A stretch of DNA of 64,000 nucleotides from Spartobacteria bacterium (lineage in GTDB: Bacteria; Verrucomicrobiota; Verrucomicrobiia; Chthoniobacterales; UBA10450): positions 221,645 through 285,644 of the forward strand of contig PMTM01000003.1 of the NCBI GenBank assembly GCA_003167365.1. Reading direction: 5' to 3'. The notes under the pieces are model-generated. The model ran no database searches, was not told the DNA's origin, and saw only the letters and a program-made list of their open reading frames with translations. A program made the position numbers and the translations under genes. Below are positions 8,652 to 15,443 of this stretch, piece after piece; within the stretch, counting starts at the first letter, position 1, and each line of letters starts with the position of its first letter.

Positions 8652-10396
8652 GGGAGTTTCATCGGCCTGCGCAGTTTGACCTTCAGTGTGTACGGAAAAG
8701 CCCACTCCGCATTGTTTGGAACAGTCGGTTCGATGACATCCGACTGCTTGCTTGGATTGACATCAAAAAATGGCGAGACGGTCAGACTCCGGAAATAATC
8801 GACGACTACCTCCTGTTGCTTCGGATTGAACAAATAGAGACCGCGCCCAAGAATCCCGTCGATTGATGGCTCTGCGCTTGTTGCTGTTGCTTTCCCGCGA
8901 GGTGTATCGGAGGGCGCGAGATCGGATGCAATTTCGGCACTGCGTCTTTCATCGACTCCGACAGGTTTTCCGCCTGAGGTCGCGATCAACTCCGTGATCC
9001 AGATGTCCTCTTTCGGCAGGCGAGCATTCAATTCTTCCAGGAGTTCGACCCAGAAACTGCGATCGTTGATGGCCGCGATGAGCGGACCGGCAACGCTGTC
9101 GTGCGCGGCAACTTGTTTACGAAGCTTGTCGATCTGCGCTTCCGCCACGCGCATCGTGTCGACTTTCTGCTGCATTTGTTCTGTGATATGCCGGATCACC
9201 TGAGCAGCTCGCGCGTAATATGCGCCTAACGTGAGTAAGCCGAAAATGAAACAGGCGGCAGCCGCCACAAAAAATGGCCGCTGCTTTTCGAATTGGTGCC
9301 GGCGAACAACTCTCGCCGGACGCAAGTTCAACTTCATCGAACATTCGTTTGCGGTTCGTAGTGCGAGACCCACTGGTTCCCCCAGCAAATGTGCCGACTT
9401 CACAATTTCACTGAGCGATGCGGAGTCGGCCATGGCGACATTGCGCAGTGGATTGAAAAGCTCGGTCGGCAATTGCAATTTCTCGTGAAAAAATTCGCGC
9501 AAGCAGGGTGTGCTTGCACATCCGCCGGAGAGAAAAACCCGCTCCAGTGCACTGCCTTGTTGTTGCGCGCGATAATGGTTGATCGAGCGCATCAACTCCG
9601 CATGCAGTCGCGTCATCGTGCCGCGCACAATTTCTGAGACGCGCACAACATCATCCGGCGCCGTGCCCACTCCGACCAACTTAGCGAAACCATCGCGCTT
9701 TTTGCGAAACTCAGCCGCGGAGAACGGTTCGTCGAACTCCTTGGCGATTGCGGATGTAATAGAACTCCCGCCAATCGGCACGCTCCGACAGAAGATTTTC
9801 GCCGGTTCGATGAAGAGAAGATTGGTCGTGCGCGCCCCGATATCGACGAGGAGCGAACATCCTTTGAGATCCCCGTAGTTGTATCGAAATGCGTTGCAGA
9901 GCGCCATCGTCGCGACATCGACAATCGACGTCCGCAAACCGGTCGCTTCCACTGTCTCGTTGATCTCCTCGAGCAAGTCCGCCTTGATCGCGACGAGAAT
10001 GACTTCGACCTGTTCCTCTGCGCTGCCGCCAACCACCTGGTAATCCCAAACAACTTCATCGATTGGAAACGGAACATTTTGCTGCGCCTCGAAGGAAATG
10101 ATCTGTTCGATCTTCTCCTCCTCGATCGACGGCAGCTTCACGAATCGCGTGAAAACCAAATTCTCGGCAATAGCGTAGTTGACGTTCCCGCTCTTGATTT
10201 GCAGCGCGTCCAGCATTTCGCGCAACGCGTTTGCAACCTGCGCGTGCTGCATTCCTTCCGCCGGATCGACCAGAAGTTCCCGCGTGTGGTAGCCATGCAA
10301 GATCAACCCGCCATCTGGCCGAGCGCGAAACTCCGCCAGCTCGATGCTTTGCGAGCCGAGATTGAGACTAAGAATGCGAGTCCGGGGGGAAGACAT
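8648..10396 (-). CDS. PilM-PilN fusion protein of the pilus-like locus (Amuc_1101-like)
   Basis: 582 aa. Residues 1 to about 350 are a PilM-type actin/FtsA-fold ATPase: ILSLNLGSQSIELAEF, SCLLVDIGARTTNLLFIE in slightly varied form, and VFLSGGCASTPCL. After the basic stretch RRHQFEKQR a membrane helix (FFVAAAACFIFGLLTLGAYY, about 371-393) begins a PilN-like half with a coiled coil and a periplasmic domain (SFWVELLEELNARLPKEDIWI). In classical systems PilM and PilN are separate proteins that bind each other; here they are one chain. First gene of the operon, overlapping the Amuc_1100-like gene by 4 bp (ATGA). Confidence 0.88.
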   Translation of the reverse strand: MSSPRTRILSLNLGSQSIELAEFRARPDGGLILHGYHTRELLVDPAEGMQHAQVANALREMLDALQIKSGNVNYAIAENLVFTRFVKLPSIEEEKIEQIISFEAQQNVPFPIDEVVWDYQVVGGSAEEQVEVILVAIKADLLEEINETVEATGLRTSIVDVATMALCNAFRYNYGDLKGCSLLVDIGARTTNLLFIEPAKIFCRSVPIGGSSITSAIAKEFDEPFSAAEFRKKRDGFAKLVGVGTAPDDVVRVSEIVRGTMTRLHAELMRSINHYRAQQQGSALERVFLSGGCASTPCLREFFHEKLQLPTELFNPLRNVAMADSASLSEIVKSAHLLGEPVGLALRTANECSMKLNLRPARVVRRHQFEKQRPFFVAAAACFIFGLLTLGAYYARAAQVIRHITEQMQQKVDTMRVAEAQIDKLRKQVAAHDSVAGPLIAAINDRSFWVELLEELNARLPKEDIWITELIATSGGKPVGVDERRSAEIASDLAPSDTPRGKATATSAEPSIDGILGRGLYLFNPKQQEVVVDYFRSLTVSPFFDVNPSKQSDVIEPTVPNNAEWAFPYTLKVKLRRPMKLP

Positions 10397-10488
10397 TCAA
10401 CCGCAAGGATTCCACAACTCGGCGGCGTTATACCAGCCCAAATTTCCCGGTGTAGAAGCGGCTGTGTCAGTCGCCTAATTTTCCAATC

Positions 10489-10680
10489 CTAAAACTCCGA
10501 GCAATTCAAAACAACGCGGCCGCGACAGGTGTCGCTCCGGCAAATCACTTTGCATTTCTCCTGCACCAGGGCTGCGCCGCAGACCGGACATGTCATGTCG
10601 TTGTTTTTAGGAACCGCGGATGGCGCGGATTCAGACGGATTTATCGGAACGGATGACTGGTCGTCGACCATTTCCGGCAA
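10489..10680 (-). CDS. Small zinc-ribbon protein
   Basis: 63 aa. The C-terminal half has MTCPVCGAALVQEKCKVICR followed by SDTCRGRVVLNC, giving CPxC, two single cysteines and a final CRGxxxxxC: a compact zinc-binding ribbon. The N-terminal half is Ser/Pro-rich and probably disordered; an internal ATG at 10596 could be the true start, leaving only the ribbon. It lies 12 bp downstream of the secreted Ig-like protein gene and 92 bp upstream of the pilus operon on the same strand. I do not recognise a named family. A role in RNA or protein binding is possible but unsupported. Confidence 0.6.
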   Translation of the reverse strand: MPEMVDDQSSVPINPSESAPSAVPKNNDMTCPVCGAALVQEKCKVICRSDTCRGRVVLNCSEF

Positions 10681-10692
10681 AGTCTCGTCTGC

Positions 10693-11229
10693 TTAGTGGC
10701 CGCCAGCCGCCGATGGATTGGAAATGTGAGTGTTCAGTCTCTGCAACGAATCGCCGCTCACCGTATCGACATTCTGTCCATTCGGGGTGGTCGTGGCCTG
10801 ACCGTCGTCGTTTACTTCGACCCATCCCCCGCCGATTCTTGTCCCAGTCGGAGCAGGCATGTAAACCAATTTTTTCTTGCTCTTACCAACCGTCGCCGGA
10901 GTTTTTGTCAGATCGAATGTGACGAGTATAGGTTTCTGGGCTTGCGCTTTGACGATCTGCGATGATTGGACTCCGCCCGCGACTATCGCCGTCAATTTAT
11001 AAGTCCCGACCTCCAAATTGGCCACGGCCATCCGGCCCCGCCAGTCGGTCTTCACTAGCATTGGCGCCGTTTTTTTGTCCTGTCGCTCAATCCGAACCTG
11101 GGCGGCTTTGGCCGGCCGGCCATCTACTCCCTTTACGTCCGCTTGAATCGCGGCCTTCTGCCCGAAGGCATTACCTAATAGAAAAAACGTGGAGCAGAAA
11201 ATGACGGCGACTAGACGAGAATTGGACAT
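10693..11229 (-). CDS. Secreted protein with carboxypeptidase-regulatory-like (Ig-fold) domain
   Basis: 178 aa. A signal peptide (VIFCSTFFLLGNAFG, cut before QKAA) is followed by an about 90-residue beta domain of the carboxypeptidase regulatory-like type: IQADVKGVDGRPAKAAQVRI, then TDWRGRMAVANLEVGTYKLT and PILVTFDL. This Ig-like fold is usual in exported proteins and binds surfaces or stabilises other domains. The C-terminal 70 residues (basic KKKLVYMPAP, then GGGWVEVNDDGQATTTPNG) are low complexity. In Akkermansia the fifth gene of the pilus locus, Amuc_1102, is also an Ig-fold protein, but I cannot claim orthology. It is the likely transcriptional partner of the zinc-ribbon gene. Confidence 0.65.
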   Translation of the reverse strand: MSNSRLVAVIFCSTFFLLGNAFGQKAAIQADVKGVDGRPAKAAQVRIERQDKKTAPMLVKTDWRGRMAVANLEVGTYKLTAIVAGGVQSSQIVKAQAQKPILVTFDLTKTPATVGKSKKKLVYMPAPTGTRIGGGWVEVNDDGQATTTPNGQNVDTVSGDSLQRLNTHISNPSAAGGH

Positions 11230-11327
11230 CTTCTTTCTTATTTTATTTAGCCCGGATTAGGCAATTCAATTTTATAAATGGCGATTACGACCCAACTCGT
11301 CGATCATTTCCGATAAGAAACGTACAC

Positions 11328-12065
11328 CTACTGATCTGTTTTCCAATGTGTACGCCCATAGGGCCTAGTTAGTAACTGCAACGTGGCAGAACATGCGACC
11401 GGTTTTCCGTGAAGATACCCGGGCAAGAAAGTGTTACTGCCAATCTTGCTCATCACCTCGTCTCCAAATCCTCGGCCGGGAGGAGACTCAAAAACAAGCT
11501 TCGAGCTGTTCAGCTTGCCCGTCGCATCAACATTGAGTGTCACCACGACGGTTCCGGAGAATCCGCGCCCTTTTTGCGGAAACTGGAACGGTTTGTATTT
11601 TGCGTCATAGATAAAGACCGCCTGCGGCGAGATGAAATCATCCCGCTGTTTAAGATGTCCTGTCTCTTGATTTAAATAAATGCGCAGGTGCGGTTTTCCA
11701 TTAATAACCTCGAAAATAATGCTCCCGGAAATGAGGGCGTCTCTTGTTTTGTGCTGATATACGGTGGGTATAAAAATTGCCCGGTCGCATTTATAGACGG
11801 TCTCTTCGGCCAAGGGGGTAGAGTTAGGCGTACCGCGATAAGTAACCGTGGTGTAGCAGTGGCCCGACGCTCCAACTCCGCAGCTAAACATCACCAGTGC
11901 GTCGGTCTGCCCTCGTTTCATTAATGACTCCGTATCGATCAAATTAATCAGTGATTTGGGACCGGTTCCCAAAAGCGCCGGACGCATTTCGGGCAATTGC
12001 TCAGCGCATAAACTGCTGAGCGAGAGCAGGAGAAAGAAACCGCAAAGACGGGGGAACACACGCAT
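11328..12065 (-). CDS. Secreted protein with TonB-like C-terminal domain
   Basis: 245 aa with a signal peptide (LCGFFLLLSLSSLCA). The last 85 residues have the TonB C-terminal pattern GTVVVTLNVDATGKLNSSKL, then FGDEVMSKIGSNTFLPGYLHG, usually the part that contacts TonB boxes or that occurs alone in periplasmic energy-transducer-like proteins. There is no transmembrane anchor or proline-rich spacer typical of a true TonB, so it is a TonB-domain exported protein rather than an energiser. The middle region (residues 40-150) has three cysteines and is unassigned. It stands alone, 98 bp upstream of the Ig-like gene on the same strand. Confidence 0.65.
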   Translation of the reverse strand: MRVFPRLCGFFLLLSLSSLCAEQLPEMRPALLGTGPKSLINLIDTESLMKRGQTDALVMFSCGVGASGHCYTTVTYRGTPNSTPLAEETVYKCDRAIFIPTVYQHKTRDALISGSIIFEVINGKPHLRIYLNQETGHLKQRDDFISPQAVFIYDAKYKPFQFPQKGRGFSGTVVVTLNVDATGKLNSSKLVFESPPGRGFGDEVMSKIGSNTFLPGYLHGKPVACSATLQLLTRPYGRTHWKTDQ

Positions 12066-12607
12066 CAGTATACACGACGGAATTTTGGCGAAATTTGCAA
12101 GGGCATTCTTAGTGATCCGTTTTCACCGGCACGGACTTGGGGAACCGCGGATGACCTGCCTTCGTCGCGAAACATCACTACTCAACCACTCAAGGCCTCA
12201 ACCGCTCAACTGTTAACAGAAACCGGTGAGACAAAGGTGCGACCGCAAACAAAAGGGGAAATATTATATGTCATCTAAACCGGCCAGCGGTTGGCTGCAG
12301 CGCTTGGTTAGATGGTTTGCGTAACTTCATATCACGTGCAGAGCGCTCTATTTTTGGCATTCCGGTGTCCCACTTAGCGAATTCCAAAGCTCCAACTCGC
12401 GGGTATAAGCAACTAAGGCTCGCGCAACGGATCGGCGCGCGCCAGGAGCTGACTCAAGTTCTGCAATGAGGCGATCCGGCGGAGACTCTCCGTTTTCTTG
12501 CAGCGCGCCAAAACCATCCTCATATCAAACGGATGGCGCTCGAACTGGAAGGCCGGGAGCAAGAGGCTGCGGCGCTGCGATAATCAGTCGACGATCTGGA
12601 ACATCAA
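12066..12607. other. Gene-poor gap before the peptide operon
   Basis: No gene of normal size is supported here. At 12177-12216 there are short-period repeats of the CTCAACC type, related to those between rpsB and tsf. At 12475-12588 the plus strand has a stop-free stretch reading LRFLAARQ and LELEGREQEAAALR, protein-like but without a start, perhaps a gene remnant. An 18-codon plus-strand reading frame at 12268-12324, preceded by AGGGG, is too short to call. Confidence 0.5.
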
Positions 12608-12636
12608 AAAGGCTCGCCGTGGTGGGGCGAGCCTTT
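12608..12636 (-). terminator. Intrinsic terminator closing the peptide/exporter operon
   Basis: An 11-bp perfect stem, AAAGGCTCGCC pairing with GGCGAGCCTTT across a 7-nt loop, is followed on the minus strand by a T run. It lies 60 nt downstream of the stop codon of the glycine-rich peptide gene and reads in the right direction to end that transcript, which supports the small genes being expressed. Confidence 0.8.
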
Positions 12637-12695
12637 CGTGGCAAACCGCCGTGCGGGGTTGGACCGCATAACGGGTTGGGAAACTGTTGTTTTAG

Positions 12696-12839
12696 TTAGA
12701 TGCCTTTGCCGGGGCCGGTTCCGGAGGCGTAACCACCCTTTCCGGAGAGGCCAACGCCTGATGCGGTAGAGCCGCCGCCGCCTTTAGCGTCTTTTTTAGG
12801 TTTCAAATCACGAACTTTGATGTTTTTCTTTGTAGCCAT
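12696..12839 (-). CDS. Glycine-rich double-glycine precursor peptide
   Basis: 47 aa, below usual gene-finder limits. The leader MATKKNIKVRDLKPKKDAKGG (residues 1-21) ends in Gly-Gly and matches the leader of the neighbouring peptide (K-x-I-[RK]-[LV]-x-D-L-x-P-K-x-[ND]-[VA]-x-G-G). The remaining 26 residues are the presumed exported core: 11 Gly plus Ser/Thr, two Lys and one Tyr, no Cys, ending GTGPGKGI. The gene starts 3 bp after the stop of the upstream peptide gene, whose last codons supply the AAGAAGAA ribosome site, so translation is coupled. A strong terminator follows. The C39-peptidase ABC exporter in the same block is the obvious processing enzyme. Bacteriocin, signal or structural peptide are all possible. 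Confidence 0.8.
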   Translation of the reverse strand: MATKKNIKVRDLKPKKDAKGGGGSTASGVGLSGKGGYASGTGPGKGI

Positions 12840-12842
12840 TTC

Positions 12843-13031
12843 TTATTCTTCTTTCTTGTTTTGGGTTGTTTGTTGCGTGTCAGTAGCACCAAATAGCAAT
12901 TGACGGCCGCCAAGGACGTTCCCTTTCGGGATCAGATCATCCAGGCGGATCAATTTTGCCTTCTTGTGCTTTTGCTTTCGAATTCCAGATTCGTCAGCAG
13001 AAACATTTTTGTTCTCTTTCGGCGTACTCAC
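12843..13031 (-). CDS. Double-glycine precursor peptide with 20-residue core
   Basis: 62 aa from a GTG start at 13031 (AGGA eight bases upstream). The first 25 residues are charged (MSTPKENKNVSADESG, then Lys-rich), followed by the conserved leader end KLIRLDDLIPKGNVLGG at residues 26-42. Cleavage after Gly-Gly would release a 20-residue hydrophilic peptide starting RQLLFG and ending NKKEE, rich in Gln and Thr, with no Cys. Eight of the last 17 leader positions are identical to the downstream glycine-rich peptide although the cores are unrelated, the hallmark of a shared leader recognised by one peptidase. It lies 206 bp after the sigma-54 activator gene on the same strand. Confidence 0.8.
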   Translation of the reverse strand: MSTPKENKNVSADESGIRKQKHKKAKLIRLDDLIPKGNVLGGRQLLFGATDTQQTTQNKKEE

Positions 13032-13237
13032 TTGCCGATCCTGTTACCAGTATTCATGCCAGCACTTGTAAACCCGTTGAGTTCGGAAATTCGCCACCCA
13101 TCGCGCGACATTGATCTCCAAGGGTTTATCAAATCGAAACAATTTCTAAATCTACAAGATCGACAAAACGGAGTGATCTCTTAATGCGCGATCCTGGCAC
13201 AACTAAGGTGCAATTTAATACCATCGTTGGCTCACTT
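13032..13237 (-). promoter_or_regulatory. Candidate regulatory gap before the precursor peptides
   Basis: This 206-bp AT-richer gap separates the activator gene from the two peptide genes and is the natural place for a promoter that lets the peptides be transcribed more strongly than the exporter genes. A GC-box pair with sigma-54-like -24 sequence (CTGGCATG) exists near the peptide start but its -12 half is poor and it is too close to the start codon. I cannot name a convincing promoter. Confidence 0.3.
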
Positions 13238-14236
13238 TTAGGCCAATTTACGGAGATGTCGGGCCAGCGTTGCTCGCGAAATTCCCAGAAGCTTTGCGGC
13301 CTGCCTTTGATTACGTGCGGTCTGCTGGTAAACCAAACTGACATGTCGCCCGACCGCTGAAGCTAGTGTGAAGTCATCCTTGGCGGCCTTGTCATTGTTA
13401 TTACTTGGTAAGTTTCCATTATGTTCCGCGCCATGTCTTGACGATGGGACGCCAGTTAAGTCGGGAGGGAACACGACATGTTCCGGCAAGATCACAGGCC
13501 CATCGCAGAACAAGGTCATAGTGCGAACAGTGTGACTCAATTCGCGCAGATTTCCCGGCCAAGGATAGACAGTAAGTCTTTCCATAGCCTGTGGGTGAAT
13601 GGCCGTGATCGCTTTCCCTTCGCGCACTGCTGCCGCTTTCAATTCCGCGGCAATCAGCGCCGGCAACTCTTCCAATCTTTCGCGCAAGGGCGGAATCAAC
13701 AGCGTCAGGCCATTAAGACGATGATAAAGATCCTCGCGGAATTTATCCTGAGCGACTCTTCCCCGCAGCGAGCAGTTCGTTGCGCAAATGATACGCGTGT
13801 CGCACTTGAGCATTCGCTCCGAACCCAATCGTTCGAACTCACCGTACTCGAGAACGCGCAAGATCTTTACCTGTGCGAGGGGGCTCATCTCCGAGATCTC
13901 GTCGAGGAAGAGAGTACCATCGTTAGCCAGTTCGAACTTTCCTTTCACAGCCTGTTGGGCGCCGGTAAACGCGCCACGCTCGTGGCCAAACAATTGGCTT
14001 TCGAGGAGCGTATCGCTCATTGCCGAGGCGTTGAAGGACACGAATGGCTGCGCCGCACGCTCGGAGGAATTATGAATTGCGTGCGCGAGCAATGTTTTCC
14101 CGGTGCCGGTCTCCCCGAGCAAAACAACCGGAACGTCTGATTTCGCGGCGAGAGCAGCCAAGCGGAGACAGCGGGCCATTGCCTCGTTGGTGGTGGTCAA
14201 GTCTTCGACCCGCAAGCTGGAAAACGGCTGTTGCAT
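13238..14236 (-). CDS. Sigma-54-dependent transcriptional activator without sensor domain
   Basis: 332 aa. The AAA+ domain begins almost at the N-terminus: Walker A GETGTGKT at residues 41-48, the sigma-54 contact loop GAFTGA at 88-93, Walker B GTLFLDEI, and the arginine-finger region FREDLYHRLN. The C-terminal 45 residues form a Fis-type helix-turn-helix (RNQRQAAKLLGISRATLARHL). It opens promoters held by RpoN. Like PspF, it has no receiver, GAF or PAS domain, so its activity must be controlled by a partner protein or by its level. It follows the membrane-fusion gene by 16 bp and precedes the precursor peptides, making it the likely local regulator of the export system. Confidence 0.92.
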   Translation of the reverse strand: MQQPFSSLRVEDLTTTNEAMARCLRLAALAAKSDVPVVLLGETGTGKTLLAHAIHNSSERAAQPFVSFNASAMSDTLLESQLFGHERGAFTGAQQAVKGKFELANDGTLFLDEISEMSPLAQVKILRVLEYGEFERLGSERMLKCDTRIICATNCSLRGRVAQDKFREDLYHRLNGLTLLIPPLRERLEELPALIAAELKAAAVREGKAITAIHPQAMERLTVYPWPGNLRELSHTVRTMTLFCDGPVILPEHVVFPPDLTGVPSSRHGAEHNGNLPSNNNDKAAKDDFTLASAVGRHVSLVYQQTARNQRQAAKLLGISRATLARHLRKLA

Positions 14237-14252
14237 ATCGTGGTCGCGAAAC

Positions 14253-15434
14253 CTAGTCGCGGATATTTTCGCGCAATTGCCGGATCGGCTCGAACGCGTA
14301 CTCGATTAAGGTGCGCCGGCCGACAACAATCCTGGCCTCGCCTCGCATTCCGACCCGTATTGGAAGCGGCTTGCCATGCGATTTTTCGCTTTCGTCCAGC
14401 GAAGCGAGCGCGACAAAGTGCGTTCCTTCCGGGGATGAAACCGCCGACGGGCTAATCCAATCGAGCTTGGCATTGACCGCGCCGTAGCGCTGGTAAGGAA
14501 AAGCATCAAAGAAGAAACGCACCCTTTGACCAACGGCGAGTTTAGGCAGACCGGCTTCGCCAAGGAGCAGACGAGCGTGCGGTTGGGCATCAAGGCGAGC
14601 TAATTGACATAACTCCTGGCCGTTTTGAACGACACTTCCTGCGTTGCGTTGCGTAAGCGAAATGACGACTCCGTCATACGGCGCCCGCACCGACAACATG
14701 TTCTGTTGCGAATTCTCCAAATCACTTTTCAACGCCGCTATGCGGAACTTCAGTTTTTCGATTTCGGCCACTTGTTCCCCGCGTAGCTGCGCGTGTTCCG
14801 ACTCCATCCGTTGTCGATCCAGCGTGACCTGCTGCAAAGTTCGTTGCGCAACACTCAAATCCTTTTCGGAAGCAGCCAAATCCAGGCGAAGCCGAATGAA
14901 GTCGACTTTGGATATTCCGCCGCTGTTGGAAAGCGTTTCCATTCGATCAACAAGCTCCCGGCTGGTGGAAGTGTGCTTTTCCCGGAATTTCACTTCGCTT
15001 TCCGCATTTGAAATTTCGGCAAGCTTGATCTCAAGCTGAGACGCGTAAGCCGTGTCGGCTTTGACCAAGCCATGCTCATGGGTTCGCAAATCCTCGGCCA
15101 GAGTACCGGCCTGGGTGCTCAAACCGCGGATTTCATCCGAACGCAAAACGAACAACTCCTGCCCGGCTTTCACCGTCTCGCCTTCGCTGACATTCACTCG
15201 ACTGACGACAGCGAGCCGCGAGGATTGGATGGGATCCGCGCCATTTTTCGGAGCCAAGATAAACGGCGCACTGACTGTTTCCGGAAGATGAACCGTGACG
15301 GCAGCGATCATGGCCGTTCCAAACATCGCGACAAGCAACCACGCGATGCCTCTTATGATCCGCGGTGGCGGATCTTGCGGCATCATTTCCGACTCGGAAT
15401 CGACCGGGTCGTGTTGTCCTAGAGGTGCGCTCAT
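14253..15434 (-). CDS. HlyD-type membrane-fusion protein of the peptide exporter
   Basis: 393 aa. A cytoplasmic N-tail (about 27 aa) is followed by a membrane helix (GIAWLLVAMFGTAMIAAV), a first biotinyl-lipoyl half (VVSRVNVSEGETVKAGQELF), a long alpha-helical hairpin (about residues 115-245), the second lipoyl half (SVRAPYDGVVISL) and a beta-barrel domain (GQRVRFFFDAFPYQRYG). This is the adaptor layout of type I secretion systems, which bridges the ABC exporter to an outer-membrane TolC protein. No TolC gene is present in the window, so a TolC encoded elsewhere would be needed. It lies 9 bp after the exporter gene. Confidence 0.92.
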   Translation of the reverse strand: MSAPLGQHDPVDSESEMMPQDPPPRIIRGIAWLLVAMFGTAMIAAVTVHLPETVSAPFILAPKNGADPIQSSRLAVVSRVNVSEGETVKAGQELFVLRSDEIRGLSTQAGTLAEDLRTHEHGLVKADTAYASQLEIKLAEISNAESEVKFREKHTSTSRELVDRMETLSNSGGISKVDFIRLRLDLAASEKDLSVAQRTLQQVTLDRQRMESEHAQLRGEQVAEIEKLKFRIAALKSDLENSQQNMLSVRAPYDGVVISLTQRNAGSVVQNGQELCQLARLDAQPHARLLLGEAGLPKLAVGQRVRFFFDAFPYQRYGAVNAKLDWISPSAVSSPEGTHFVALASLDESEKSHGKPLPIRVGMRGEARIVVGRRTLIEYAFEPIRQLRENIRD

Positions 15435-15443
15435 AAATTTACT

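Noticed and set aside
12268-12324. 18-codon plus-strand frame MSSKPASGWLQRLVRWFA with AGGGG upstream
   Set aside because: Amphipathic and well placed, but far too short to separate from chance, with no link to the leader motif and on the opposite strand.
12475-12588. Stop-free plus-strand stretch LRFLAARQ...LEGREQEAAALR
   Set aside because: Looks protein-like but has no start codon or partner domain; at best a remnant.
13040-13060. Sigma-54-like promoter (CTGGCATG-AATA-CTGGT) ahead of the peptide genes
   Set aside because: The -12 half has GG where GC is required, and the start site would fall inside the ribosome-binding region, leaving almost no leader.
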